DNA of 64,000 nucleotides from Burkholderia sp. TSV86 (GTDB taxonomy: Bacteria > Pseudomonadota > Gammaproteobacteria > Burkholderiales > Burkholderiaceae): positions 1 to 64,000 of the forward strand of contig NZ_LOWB01000103.1 of the NCBI RefSeq assembly GCF_001522865.1, read 5' to 3'. The notes under the pieces are model-generated. The model ran no database searches. It had not been told where the DNA came from and saw only the letters and a program-made list of their open reading frames with translations. Positions 53,562 to 63,547 of the stretch are shown here, in pieces; position 1 is the first letter of the stretch, and each line of letters starts with the position of its first letter. The translations under genes and the position numbers were made by a program.

Positions 53562-56500
53562 ATGGCTCGATTCTTTATCGATCGCCCGATATTCGCGTGG
53601 GTGATCTCGCTATTCATCATGATGGGCGGCATCTTCGCGATCCGCGCGCTGCCCGTGGCCCAGTATCCGGACATCGCGCCGCCCGTGGTCAGCATTTATG
53701 CGACCTATCCGGGCGCGTCCGCGCAGGTCGTCGAGGAATCGGTCACGGCGGTGATCGAGCGCGAGATGAACGGCGTGCCCGGCCTGCTGTACACGTCGGC
53801 GACGAGCAGCGTCGGCCAGGCGGCGCTGTATCTGACGTTTCGCCAGGGCGTGAGCGCCGATCTGGCGGCCGTCGATGTCGAGAACCGTCTGAAGACCGTC
53901 GAATCGCGGCTGCCCGAGCCGGTGCGGCGCGACGGCATTTCGATCGAGAAGGCCGCCGACAACACGCAGATCGTCGTGTCGCTGACCTCGGAGGACGGGC
54001 GGCTGTCGGCCGTGCAGCTCGGCGAGTACGCATCGGCGAACGTGGTGCAGGCGTTGCGCCGTGTCGACGGCGTCGGCAAGGTGCAGTTCTGGGGCGCCGA
54101 ATATGCGATGCGGATCTGGCCCGATCCGCTCAAGATGGCCGCGCTCAATCTGACGGCTTCCGACATCGCGTCGGCGGTGCGCGCGCACAATGCGCGCGTG
54201 ACGATCGGCGACATTGGCCGCAGCGCGGTGCCGGATAGCGCGCCGATCGCGGCGACCGTGCTCGCCGACGCGCCGCTGGCCACTCCCGAGGCGTTCGGCG
54301 CGATCGCGCTGCGCGCCCGCGCCGACGGCTCGGCGCTGTATCTGCGCGATGTCGCGAAAGTCGAATTCGGCGGCAGCGACTACAACTATCCGTCGTTCGT
54401 CAACGGCAAGACGGCGGTCGGCATGGGCATCAAGCTGGCGCCGGGCTCGAACGCGGTGGCCACCGAAAAGCGCGTGCGCGCGACGATGGACGAACTGTCG
54501 AAGTACTTCCCGGCGGGCGTCAAGTACCAGATTCCGTACGAGACGTCGTCGTTCGTGCGCGTGTCGATGAGCAAGGTCGTGACGACGCTGATCGAGGCGG
54601 GCGTGCTGGTGTTCGCCGTGATGTTCCTGTTCATGCAGAACCTGCGCGCGACGCTGATTCCGACGCTCGTCGTGCCCGTCGCGCTGCTCGGCACGTTCGG
54701 CGTGATGCTCGCCGCGGGTTTTTCGATCAACGTGCTGACGATGTTCGGGATGGTGCTCGCGATCGGCATCCTGGTCGACGACGCGATCGTCGTCGTCGAG
54801 AACGTCGAGCGGCTGATGGTCGAGGAGAAGCTGCCGCCCTACCAGGCGACCGTGAAGGCGATGAAGCAGATCAGCGGCGCGATCATCGGCATTACCGTGG
54901 TGCTGACGTCGGTGTTCGTGCCGATGGCGTTCTTCGGCGGCGCGGTCGGCAACATCTATCGGCAGTTCGCGCTGGCGCTCGCGGTGTCGATCGGTTTCTC
55001 GGCGTTTCTCGCGTTGTCGCTGACGCCCGCGTTGTGCGCGACGCTGCTCGCGCCGGTTGCCGCCGACCATCACGACAAGCGCGGCTTCTTCGGCTGGTTC
55101 AACCGCTTCGTCGCGCGCGCGACGAACCGTTATACGCAGCGCGTGGGCGCCGTGCTGAAGCGGCCGCTGCGCTGGCTTGCCGTGTACGGCGCGCTGACGG
55201 CGGCCGCGGCGCTGTTGCTCACGCACCTGCCGAGCGCGTTCCTGCCGGACGAGGACCAGGGCAACTTCATGGTGATGGTGGTTCATCCGCAAGGCACGCC
55301 GCTGGCGGAAACGATGAAGAGCGTGCAGCGCGTCGAGCAATACGTGCGCCGCGAGGAGCCGAGCGCGTACACGTTCGCGCTCGGCGGCTTCAATCTGTAC
55401 GGCGAAGGGCCGAACGGCGGGATGATCTTCGTCACGCTGAAGGACTGGAAGCTGCGCAAGCGCGCGCACGACCAAGTGCAGGCGATCGTCGAGCGGATCA
55501 ACGCGCGCTTTGCGGGCACGCCGAATACGACCGTCTTCGCGATGAATTCGCCCGCGCTGCCCGACCTGGGCTCGACGAGCGGCTTCGACTTGCGTTTGCA
55601 GGATCGCGGCGGACTCGGCCACGAAGCGCTCGTCGCCGCGCGCGAGAAACTGCTCGCCGAGGGGCGCAAGGACGCCGCGTTGACCGACCTGATGTTCGCC
55701 GGCACGCAGGATGCGCCGCAACTGAAGCTCGATATCGATCGCGCGAAGGCGTCGGCGCTCGGCGTGTCGATGGACGAAATCAACACGACGCTGGCGGTGA
55801 TGTTCGGCTCCGACTACATCGGCGATTTCATGCACGGCGCGCAGGTGCGGCGCGTGGTGGTGCAGGCGAACGGGCAGCACCGGCTCGATCCCGACGACGT
55901 GACGAAGCTGCGCGTGCGCAACGCGAAGGGCGAGATGGTGCCGCTTTCCGCGTTCGCCAAGCTGCGCTGGACGCTGGGGCCGCCGCAGTTGACCCGCTAC
56001 AACGGTTTCCCGTCGTTTACGATCAACGGCTCGGCCGCCGAGGGGCGCAGCAGCGGCGACGCGATGGCGGCGATCGAGCGGATCGCGGCGAAGCTGCCTG
56101 CCGGCATCGGCCACGCGTGGTCCGGGCAGTCTTACGAGGAGCGGCTGTCGGGCGCGCAGGCGCCGATGCTGTTCGCGTTGTCGGTGCTCGTCGTGTTCCT
56201 CGCGCTCGCGGCGCTCTATGAGAGCTGGTCGATTCCGTTCGCAGTGATGCTCGTCGTGCCGCTCGGCGTGATCGGCGCCGTGACGGGCGTCGTGCTGCGC
56301 GGGATGCCCAACGATATTTATTTCAAGGTGGGACTGATCGCGACGATCGGGTTGTCGGCGAAGAACGCGATCCTGATCGTCGAGGTCGCGAAGGATCTGG
56401 TCGCGCAGGGCTCGCCGCTCGTCGAAGCGGCGCTCGAAGCGGCGCGGCTGCGGCTGCGGCCGATCGTGATGACGTCGCTCGCGTTCGGCGTGGGCGTGCT

Positions 56501-56693
56501 GCCGCTCGCATTCGCGTCCGGCGCGGCGTCGGGCGCGCAGGTGGCGATCGGCACCGGCGTGCTTGGCGGCGTGATCAGCGCGACGCTGCTGGCGATCTTT
56601 CTTGTCCCGCTCTTTTTCGTCTGCGTCGGCCGTGCGTTCGACGTCCGCCCGCGCCGCCGAGGCGATGCGCAGGCTTGGGAGACTCAGTCATGA
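53562..56693 (+). CDS. amrB: RND efflux inner-membrane transporter AmrB
   Basis: A 1043-residue HAE1-family pump with 12 helices and two large periplasmic loops. MARFFIDRPIFAWVISLFIM is the family start. The proton relay is seen as the Asp pair in GILVDDAIVVVENVER (TM4) and the Lys in GLSAKNAILIVEVAKDL (TM10). Pumps of this type (AmrAB-OprA) export aminoglycosides and macrolides in the B. pseudomallei group. The gene overlaps oprA by 4 bases. Confidence 0.97.
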   Translation: MARFFIDRPIFAWVISLFIMMGGIFAIRALPVAQYPDIAPPVVSIYATYPGASAQVVEESVTAVIEREMNGVPGLLYTSATSSVGQAALYLTFRQGVSADLAAVDVENRLKTVESRLPEPVRRDGISIEKAADNTQIVVSLTSEDGRLSAVQLGEYASANVVQALRRVDGVGKVQFWGAEYAMRIWPDPLKMAALNLTASDIASAVRAHNARVTIGDIGRSAVPDSAPIAATVLADAPLATPEAFGAIALRARADGSALYLRDVAKVEFGGSDYNYPSFVNGKTAVGMGIKLAPGSNAVATEKRVRATMDELSKYFPAGVKYQIPYETSSFVRVSMSKVVTTLIEAGVLVFAVMFLFMQNLRATLIPTLVVPVALLGTFGVMLAAGFSINVLTMFGMVLAIGILVDDAIVVVENVERLMVEEKLPPYQATVKAMKQISGAIIGITVVLTSVFVPMAFFGGAVGNIYRQFALALAVSIGFSAFLALSLTPALCATLLAPVAADHHDKRGFFGWFNRFVARATNRYTQRVGAVLKRPLRWLAVYGALTAAAALLLTHLPSAFLPDEDQGNFMVMVVHPQGTPLAETMKSVQRVEQYVRREEPSAYTFALGGFNLYGEGPNGGMIFVTLKDWKLRKRAHDQVQAIVERINARFAGTPNTTVFAMNSPALPDLGSTSGFDLRLQDRGGLGHEALVAAREKLLAEGRKDAALTDLMFAGTQDAPQLKLDIDRAKASALGVSMDEINTTLAVMFGSDYIGDFMHGAQVRRVVVQANGQHRLDPDDVTKLRVRNAKGEMVPLSAFAKLRWTLGPPQLTRYNGFPSFTINGSAAEGRSSGDAMAAIERIAAKLPAGIGHAWSGQSYEERLSGAQAPMLFALSVLVVFLALAALYESWSIPFAVMLVVPLGVIGAVTGVVLRGMPNDIYFKVGLIATIGLSAKNAILIVEVAKDLVAQGSPLVEAALEAARLRLRPIVMTSLAFGVGVLPLAFASGAASGAQVAIGTGVLGGVISATLLAIFLVPLFFVCVGRAFDVRPRRRGDAQAWETQS

Positions 56694-58405
56694 TCAAACG
56701 CGCATCGGGCCGCGAGCGCGGCCTGACGATGCCGCCGGCGCGCGGCGCATGGCCGGCCGCGCTCGCGGCCGCGCTGCTGGCGGGCTGCTCGCTCGCGCCG
56801 CGCTACGAGCGGCCGGCGGCGCCGGTGCCGGCGAGTTATCCGGCGTATCCGGCGTATCCGGCGCAACAGGCGCAACAGGCGCAACAGGCGCAACAGGCGC
56901 ACGCGCCGGATGCGGCCAGCGGCGCGGGCGCCGCGCGGCCGCCGGCCGCGCACGGCGGCCAAGCGCCGGATGCCTCGCCGGTATCCGCCGGAGCGCACCC
57001 GTCTGACGCGCGGCCCGCATCCGAGGGGCCGCACGCATTCGCCGCGCGACAAACGCGCGATGCCGCGCAACCGCCGCACGAGCGCCAGGCGGCCGCGGTT
57101 CGGCTTGCGATGGCTGCCGGGCATGCACCGGATGCGCGGCTTGACGACTGGCGCGCGTATTTCACCGATCCGTCGCTGCGCGCGCGGATCGACGCCGCGC
57201 TCAAGAACAATCGCGACCTGCGGATCGCGACGCTGCGTATCCAGGAGGCGCGCGGCATGTACGGCGTCGTGCGTGCGGACCGGCTGCCGTCGATCGACGG
57301 CAATCTTGGCTATGAGCGTGCCCGCCAGTACGACCCGGTGCTGCGCGAAAGCGCGACGAGCGGGCTGTATCGCGCGGGCGTGGGAGTGAGCGCGTTCGAG
57401 ATCGATCTGTTCGGCCGCGTGAAAAACCTGTCCGACGCGGCGCTTGCCGAGTATTTCGCGACTACCGAGGCGCGGCGTGCCGTGCTCATCAGCCTGATCG
57501 CGGAGGTGGCGTCCGCTTATGTGACGGAGCGCGCGCTCGTCGAGCAACTCGCGCTTGCCGAGCGCACGTTCGCCGCGCGCGAATTGGCTCGCGCGCTGAC
57601 GCAGCGGCGCTATGACAGCGGCACGAGCACGGCCATCGAGCTGCGCACGGCGCAAATGCTCGTGGCGTCGGCCAGTGCGTCGCGCGCGGCGCTCGCGCGC
57701 GAGCATGCGCAGGCGGTGCACGCGTTGCAACTGCTGGCGGGCGATTTCGAGACGCCAAGCTCAGCCGATGCGCGCCCGCTCGACGAGTGGATGGTCGCGC
57801 CGATCGCGCCGGGGCTGTCGTCGGATCTGATCGAGCAGCGGCCCGACATCCGGCAGGCCGAGCAGCGGCTGATCGCGGCGAACGCGAATATCGGCGCGGC
57901 GCGCGCGGCATTTTTTCCGCGTATCGCGCTGACGACCGAAATCGGTTCGATCAGCGATACGTTCGCGGGCTTGTTCTCGGCCGGCGCGGGCGTTTGGACG
58001 TTCGCGCCGAAGCTGACGCTGCCGATCTTCGCGGGCGGGCGCAACCGCGCGAACCTCGACGTGGCCGACGCGCGCGCGCATATCGCAGTGGCGGAATACG
58101 AAAAGGCGATCCAGATCGCGTTTCGCGAAGTCGCCGATACGCTTGCGGCGCGCGATCAGATAGACGCGCAGCTCGATGCGCAGCGAGCCGTCTACGATGC
58201 GGACGCCGAGCGGCTGAGGCTTGCGCAGCGGCGCTATCAGCACGGCGTCGCGAATTATCTGGAGTTGCTCGACGCGCAGCGCAGCACGTTCGAGTCGGGC
58301 CAGGAACTGATTCGTCTGAAGCAATTGCGCTTGACCAATGCGATCGCACTGTATCGCGCGCTCGGCGGCGGCTGGTCGCGCTCGGCGAGGGACGGCGCGG
58401 CATAG
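56690..58405 (+). CDS. oprA: RND efflux outer-membrane channel OprA, with repeat-rich insert
   Basis: A 571-residue outer-membrane factor lipoprotein. The lipobox is ALLAGC with Cys33, followed by APRYERPAAPVPASY. A low-complexity insert at about residues 50-150 contains (YPA)3 and (QQA)4 and more Ala/Pro/His-rich sequence before the barrel/tunnel part resumes at DDWRAYFTDPSLRARIDAAL. The conserved EIDLFGRVKNLSDAALAEY and RRYQHGVANYLELLDAQRS are present. This insert makes it longer than typical OprM/OprA proteins. Start set by ATGA overlap with amrB. Confidence 0.93.
   Translation: MIKRASGRERGLTMPPARGAWPAALAAALLAGCSLAPRYERPAAPVPASYPAYPAYPAQQAQQAQQAQQAHAPDAASGAGAARPPAAHGGQAPDASPVSAGAHPSDARPASEGPHAFAARQTRDAAQPPHERQAAAVRLAMAAGHAPDARLDDWRAYFTDPSLRARIDAALKNNRDLRIATLRIQEARGMYGVVRADRLPSIDGNLGYERARQYDPVLRESATSGLYRAGVGVSAFEIDLFGRVKNLSDAALAEYFATTEARRAVLISLIAEVASAYVTERALVEQLALAERTFAARELARALTQRRYDSGTSTAIELRTAQMLVASASASRAALAREHAQAVHALQLLAGDFETPSSADARPLDEWMVAPIAPGLSSDLIEQRPDIRQAEQRLIAANANIGAARAAFFPRIALTTEIGSISDTFAGLFSAGAGVWTFAPKLTLPIFAGGRNRANLDVADARAHIAVAEYEKAIQIAFREVADTLAARDQIDAQLDAQRAVYDADAERLRLAQRRYQHGVANYLELLDAQRSTFESGQELIRLKQLRLTNAIALYRALGGGWSRSARDGAA
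56837..56899 (+). repeat. In-frame 9-bp tandem repeats in oprA
   Basis: Three perfect copies of TATCCGGCG (56837-56863) are followed by four perfect copies of CAACAGGCG (56864-56899). Both units are nine bases, so copy-number change keeps the reading frame and only alters the count of YPA and QQA triplets. Confidence 0.95.
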
Positions 58406-58522
58406 GCGCGGGCCGCGCGCGCCACGGCGACGACGCGAAATTGCCAAATCCGGTAAGGTATCGGGTTGCGCCGTTGAGATGGCATGGCGCAACGCACATC
58501 AACAGACGGAAAGGGCAATGCA

Positions 58523-59746
58523 GTGAGGATTCGAATCGGACGATGGGCGGCGGCCATCGCGCTGGGCGCGCCGCTTGGCTTGGCGCTCGCGCAGTCTACG
58601 CAGCCGGTTGACGCGGCGCGGGCGGCTGAGTTGGCTGCGGCATCCGCCGCGGCGCAGATGCCGCGGCCCGCTCAGGCGTTTGGCTCAGCGCAGGCACCGG
58701 GGAGCATTCCGGCATCCGCGGCGGCTCAATTGCCCGAGCCCGCTCAGGCGCCGCAGCCGGCCCAACCGCCGGAGGAGCCTGCCCACGCGAGCGCCACACG
58801 CGGCACGCTCGCCGCGTCGTGGATGCTGCGCAGCACTGCGCCTGCCCAGCCGACGCCGCCCGCCGACGCGTCGGCGGGCATTCCGGTCGGCCCGTCGATG
58901 CAGACGGTCGATCTCGGCGGCACGTCGCTGCCGGTATTCACGTATCGGCCCGCGCGATGCGCGCCGTCGGTACTGTTGTTGGTCTTTCACGGGATGAGCC
59001 GCAACGGCGCCGAGTATCGCGATGCCGCGACGCCGCTGGCCGAGCGTATCTGCGCGATTACCGTCGCGCCGCAATTCGACGAGTCGCGCTTTCCGGACGC
59101 GCTCTATCAGCATGGCGGCGTGACGCCCGCGCCCGCCTTCGGTTCGCTGCCCGCCGCGCCGCTGCCTGGCGGCGCGCGTCCGATCGATCTGGTGCCGCGG
59201 CTCGCCGGCTGGGCGCAGCGCGCCGCCGGCGCGCCGGCGTTGCAGGTGGTGCTGCTCGGCCATTCGGCGGGCGCGCAATTTCTCGACCGCGTCGCCGCGT
59301 ACTCGCAGCCGGGCGCGGCGCGGATCGTGCTCGCCAATCCGGGTACGTGGGTGATGCCGAATTCGACTGCCACCGCGCCTTACGGTTTCGGCGGCCTCGG
59401 CTCGGCGCGCCGTCAAGAGGCGGCGCTGCGTGCGTATTTGGCGCAGCCCGTCACGGTGCTGCTCGGCATGGACGACGTGAAAGGCAACCGGCTCGCGCAC
59501 GGCGCCGAAGCCGACGCACAGGGCCCGACCCGCCTTGCGCGCGGGCTGCACGCGTTCCAGACGGCGCAGGCGGCGGCGCGCAGCCGTGGCTGGACGTTCG
59601 GCTGGCGGCTGCTCGAAGTGCGCGGCGTCGGCCACGACGTCGCGCGGATGTTCGCGTCCGACGAAGCGGTGCGCGCGGTCCAGAGCGCGCATCATCCGCT
59701 CGTGTGCGGCGATGGCCGGGCGGTGCCGGCCGGTTCGGCCTGCTGA
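58523..59746 (+). CDS. Secreted alpha/beta hydrolase family protein
   Basis: A 407-residue protein from a GTG start at 58523, which gives a clean signal peptide (RIRIGRWAAAIALGAPLGLALA); an ATG at 58484 is an alternative. Residues about 25-115 are a Pro/Ala/Gln-rich linker. The catalytic domain follows: LLLVFHGMSRNGAEYRD (oxyanion region), GHSAGAQFL with the nucleophile Ser, and GVGHDVARMF with the likely catalytic His. It resembles poly-hydroxyalkanoate-depolymerase/esterase-like hydrolases. Substrate unknown. It lies between oprA and the cap genes and converges on capD. Confidence 0.8.
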   Translation: MRIRIGRWAAAIALGAPLGLALAQSTQPVDAARAAELAAASAAAQMPRPAQAFGSAQAPGSIPASAAAQLPEPAQAPQPAQPPEEPAHASATRGTLAASWMLRSTAPAQPTPPADASAGIPVGPSMQTVDLGGTSLPVFTYRPARCAPSVLLLVFHGMSRNGAEYRDAATPLAERICAITVAPQFDESRFPDALYQHGGVTPAPAFGSLPAAPLPGGARPIDLVPRLAGWAQRAAGAPALQVVLLGHSAGAQFLDRVAAYSQPGAARIVLANPGTWVMPNSTATAPYGFGGLGSARRQEAALRAYLAQPVTVLLGMDDVKGNRLAHGAEADAQGPTRLARGLHAFQTAQAAARSRGWTFGWRLLEVRGVGHDVARMFASDEAVRAVQSAHHPLVCGDGRAVPAGSAC

Positions 59747-59952
59747 CGGCGCGCGCGGCGCAAGCCGCCGCCGCGCGCTTGGGCGCGAACGGCCCGCGAT
59801 CCCGTTCAATCAAGCGGTTCGCGCTCACACAGATGCCGGGCGGCGTGCCGTATTGAAACGCCAGGCTCGGCGCGCCGGATATCGAGTCGTTCAGCGTAAC
59901 GGCGGCGATTCGGTCGTTCATCCACTGAACGTGGCGCGCGCACGTTCGCGCG

Positions 59953-61797
59953 TCACGCCTTTGCGTCGGCGTGCTCGGGCTGGCGGCGCCAGAACGCCCG
60001 ATATTCGTCGCACGTGTCGGCAAGGCGCCGGTGCGGGCCCGCCGCGACGAGCCGCCCGCCGGCCAGGAACAGCACCTGGTCGGCCGCCTCGACGTTCGCG
60101 ATCCGGTGGGTGATCAGCACGAGCGTGGTCCGCTTGCCGAGGCGCTCGCGCAGCATCGCGATGCCGAGCGTGTCGCTGTGCGGGTCGAGCCCCGATGTCG
60201 TTTCGTCGAGGACGATGGCGGGAACATCGACGCCCATCAGCCTGACGAGTTCGACCTTCTGCACCTGGCCGCCGGACAGGCGCGCGCCGCCTTCGCCGAC
60301 GTCGCCGTCGAGATCGATGCGCTGGCCGTCGTCGTGGAACGTGAGGCGTTCGAGCAGCCGGATCGCGTCGTCGTCGGCGAGCGTCGACGGATGGTAGCGG
60401 ACGTTTTCCCGCAACGAGCGGTTCAGCAGCGCGACGTTCTGCGGTACGTACAGCGCGAAGCGGTGGCGCGCACCGTCGTCGATGCCGTACAGGTCGACGC
60501 CGCTGTACGCGACCACGCCCGCGTCGGGCGGCAGCAGCCCCGCGACGATCTTCGCGAGCGTGGACTTGCCCGAGCCGTTGTGCCCGACGATCGCCGTGTA
60601 GCTGCCCGCCGGCAAATCGAACGACATCGGCTCGATCGCGAAGCGCCCGGCCCGGGCAAGCGCGAGCCGGCGCACCGCGATGTGCGCGGCCGAGCTGCCC
60701 GGGCGCGGCGCCGCGACCGCGCCGCTGTCGCCGCGGTTCTCGCGCGGCGCGATCGCGAGCGCCTCGCGCACGTTCGCGAGCGCCGCGCCCGCCTGGCGCA
60801 GCACGAAACCGTACGCGCCGAGCGGCAGCGCGAATTGCAGCACATACGTTTGCAGCAGCATGAAATCGCCGAGCGTGATCCGGTGAGCGGCGATGTCGCG
60901 CACGCACAGCACGAACATCGCGGCCATGCCGAGTGCGATGATGCCGTACTGATAGGCGGCCGCGCGCGTGAGCAGCCACGATCGGCGCCAGTCGACGTCG
61001 AGCCGGGCGATGGCGCGCGCCGCGACGTAGTCGATCTCCTGTGGCACCGCGCCGTTGTAGACGACGCGCGGCGCGTTCGCGAGCACGTCGCCGAGCGCCG
61101 CCGACAGCGCGCCCGCGGCCTCGTTCGTCGCGGCCGCGCTGGTTTCGTACCGCTCGGCCGACAGGTGAGAAAACACAAAGTAGGCGGCCAGCACCGCAAA
61201 CAGGATCGCCGCGTATCGAAGCGGCACGAGCAGCGCGATCAGCACGAGCGCGACGACGATCTGGAGCGCCACCGGCGTGATTTTCCACAGCACGCCTTCG
61301 ATGATCACCTGCAGGCTGTACGGCAGACGCTCGAGCAGGCCCTGCACGTAGCCGCTGTCGCTCGACGCGCGGCCGGCAAGCGCCGGCAGCTGCGCATGCA
61401 GCGCGCGGCGCAGCAGCATATTCGATGTGGCATGCACGATTCTGCCCGTGTACGCGAGCAGCGCGATCGACGAGATCGCGGACGCGGACCAGAGCACGGC
61501 GAACAGCACGATGTAGACGGAAGCCTTCGTCGCGTCGAACTGCGCGCGCGACATCTCGTCGACGGCGAGCTTCAACGTAACCGGGCCGAGCAGCATGAAG
61601 GCCGACGTCAGCGCCTCAATCAGCACACCGGCGACGATTAGCTTTCGCGCGCGCGTTTCGTAGTCGACCATCAGGCGGACGACGTCCGCCAACGAGCGTA
61701 GTGCGGCAAGCTTCATGACGATTCGCGGTCGGGCCGGCAAGCCGGCGGTTCGAATGACGGCGGCGCTGGATGCGGCCGCGTGCGCGCCGCCGGGCAT
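59953..61797 (-). CDS. capD: Lasso peptide ABC exporter (CapD/McjD-like)
   Basis: A 614-residue fused ABC exporter: six helices (residues ~50-330), then ATPase with Walker A GHNGSGKSTLAKI, signature LSGGQVQKVELVRL, Walker B AIVLDETTSGLDP and switch His ITHRIANVE. Its place right after capC (16 bp) and the McjD-like start MKLAALRSLADVVRLMVDYE fit the exporter and immunity protein of a lasso peptide cluster. The first 27 residues before that Met are low-complexity, so the true start may be 61716. Together with capB and capC the assignment is strong. Confidence 0.85.
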   Translation of the reverse strand: MPGGAHAAASSAAVIRTAGLPARPRIVMKLAALRSLADVVRLMVDYETRARKLIVAGVLIEALTSAFMLLGPVTLKLAVDEMSRAQFDATKASVYIVLFAVLWSASAISSIALLAYTGRIVHATSNMLLRRALHAQLPALAGRASSDSGYVQGLLERLPYSLQVIIEGVLWKITPVALQIVVALVLIALLVPLRYAAILFAVLAAYFVFSHLSAERYETSAAATNEAAGALSAALGDVLANAPRVVYNGAVPQEIDYVAARAIARLDVDWRRSWLLTRAAAYQYGIIALGMAAMFVLCVRDIAAHRITLGDFMLLQTYVLQFALPLGAYGFVLRQAGAALANVREALAIAPRENRGDSGAVAAPRPGSSAAHIAVRRLALARAGRFAIEPMSFDLPAGSYTAIVGHNGSGKSTLAKIVAGLLPPDAGVVAYSGVDLYGIDDGARHRFALYVPQNVALLNRSLRENVRYHPSTLADDDAIRLLERLTFHDDGQRIDLDGDVGEGGARLSGGQVQKVELVRLMGVDVPAIVLDETTSGLDPHSDTLGIAMLRERLGKRTTLVLITHRIANVEAADQVLFLAGGRLVAAGPHRRLADTCDEYRAFWRRQPEHADAKA

Positions 61798-61813
61798 GCG
61801 GCGAAACGGTGCG

Positions 61814-63547
61814 TCAGCATATCGCAGCGCGCCGGTTCGCGATGAAATTCTGCCAGGACGCGCAGAATACCTCCACGCATCCGACGAGCGCGACGCTGAT
61901 CGCGGCCGCGTTCTGTCCGACGCGCGCGGCCTTGAACGCGCGCTCGAGTTCCGCTTCGTCGAGCCTGCCGCTGCGCATCAGCACGCCGTCGCGAATCAGC
62001 TCGCGCAATGCGCCGTCATGCGACACGATGCCCTTCACGAAGCTGATGCCGAACGATCCCTTGGTTCTGCGCCACAGCACGTCGACGGGAGTGTGGGCCG
62101 AGGCGATCTCGCGCAGCACGATCCGGTCGTTGCGGTGATCGAAGCTGTCGTAGCTGCGCAGCCCGAACGCGGCCTCGACGACCGGTTGCGCGAGATACGG
62201 ATTGAGCCGTCTCGTGTACGCGGCGTCGGTGACGGGCGTCATGATCGACACGAACCGATCGAGCATCGAGATCGACTCGTCGAGCGTCTGCCGCGGCGCG
62301 CGCGCACGTGACCGTCCGGCCGGCGCGCGCGGCGCGAACAGCGTGGACATCGATTGCCGCGGCGCCGGCGCGTGCTGCGCGAACAACTGCCGCCTCAGCG
62401 CGATCTTCGCGGCCATCAGCAGGACGCGCGGAATCGAATCGTTGTGCAGCATCGCGAGCTTTTCTGCCGTGCGCAGCGCGCACGCCCATCCGTTGCCGTG
62501 CAGCGCGTCGAGCACCACGCTCGCGTCGGGCACCGCCCGGAACAGCAGATCGCCGCCCTGGCCTTCGAGCAGCACCGCCGACGGACCGATCGCCTTCGAC
62601 ACCGCGCGGTCGATGCCCAAGAACAGCATGTCCTGGCTCAGCGCGGCGGGTGGAGTTTTCACGAGGCGCTCGGAGAACGGCAAATGGCGGTCGATGTCGA
62701 TGCACACCAGCTCCGCGCCGATCGAATCGGCGACGCGCGCGGCCATGTCCCGCTCGTAGCAGTCCGGCGATGACGTGGAGAACAGGTGGACGGCGGCGAG
62801 CGGTGCGCCCGCGCCGAGCGCCTTGCGCAGAAGGATCGCGCCCGCGGACGAATCGACGCCGCCCGACAGTGCGGCGCACACGCTCGGATGGCTGCGCGCG
62901 AGGCTCGAATAGACGTCGTCGAGCGCCGTCGCGCACGACGCGCGAATGTCGTCCGTGGCTGGCGCGCGTGGCAGCCACGCGCGCTCGATCGTGCATCGTC
63001 CGTCGGCGTCGACGGCGAGCGCGCATCCGGGCGGCACCACGCGGACCGACGCGAATGGCGTTTCGTCGAGCGCACCGAACTGCGTGCACGCGAATTCGAT
63101 CAGGTAATCGAGGTTCCAGTCGATCGGCGCGCCGTCGAGCAGATTCGCCGCTTGCGGATCGACGTCGACGCGCCCGGGTCCTTGCGTGCGGTAATAGAGC
63201 CGGACCGAATGCAGTGGATCGGGCAGGAACACGCGCCGGCCGGTTGCCGCTTCGTCGAGCACAAGCAGGTACGCGCCCCACACGGAGCGCGTGACGGCGT
63301 CGCGCGCTTCAGACAGCGTGCGCGCGTGCGCGAGCGCCTGCTCGAGGCTCGAGCGCGCGCCGCGCAGGTAGGCGTGGGCGCGGCCGCCGGCTTCGAGCAG
63401 TGTCACGCCGATCGGCCGATCGGGACCGGCCGAGGAGGACAGCACGCAGCGGTAACCGTGCGCGTTCGTCCATGTACGGCCGTCAAGCCGCCAGCCCGAC
63501 CGGGGCGGCGCGTTCGTCGTGTCGAGGCGTTCGATAGATTTCGCCAT
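61814..63547 (-). CDS. capC: Lasso peptide macrolactam synthetase (CapC, asparagine synthetase-like)
   Basis: A 577-residue asparagine-synthetase-B homologue. The PP-loop for ATP is CAALSGGVDSSAGAILLRK at about residue 225-243, and VLLEGQGGDLLFRAVPD follows. The N-terminal glutaminase-like part lacks the Cys at position 2 that true asparagine synthetases use, as expected for lasso cyclases, which adenylate an Asp or Glu side chain of the precursor and close the ring with the N-terminal amine. It overlaps capB by 65 bases and is followed by capD. Confidence 0.88.
   Translation of the reverse strand: MAKSIERLDTTNAPPRSGWRLDGRTWTNAHGYRCVLSSSAGPDRPIGVTLLEAGGRAHAYLRGARSSLEQALAHARTLSEARDAVTRSVWGAYLLVLDEAATGRRVFLPDPLHSVRLYYRTQGPGRVDVDPQAANLLDGAPIDWNLDYLIEFACTQFGALDETPFASVRVVPPGCALAVDADGRCTIERAWLPRAPATDDIRASCATALDDVYSSLARSHPSVCAALSGGVDSSAGAILLRKALGAGAPLAAVHLFSTSSPDCYERDMAARVADSIGAELVCIDIDRHLPFSERLVKTPPAALSQDMLFLGIDRAVSKAIGPSAVLLEGQGGDLLFRAVPDASVVLDALHGNGWACALRTAEKLAMLHNDSIPRVLLMAAKIALRRQLFAQHAPAPRQSMSTLFAPRAPAGRSRARAPRQTLDESISMLDRFVSIMTPVTDAAYTRRLNPYLAQPVVEAAFGLRSYDSFDHRNDRIVLREIASAHTPVDVLWRRTKGSFGISFVKGIVSHDGALRELIRDGVLMRSGRLDEAELERAFKAARVGQNAAAISVALVGCVEVFCASWQNFIANRRAAIC

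Noticed and set aside
53610-56114. An 834-codon minus-strand frame opposite amrB
   Set aside because: It is a compositional shadow of amrB with Arg/His-rich sequence and no ribosome binding site.
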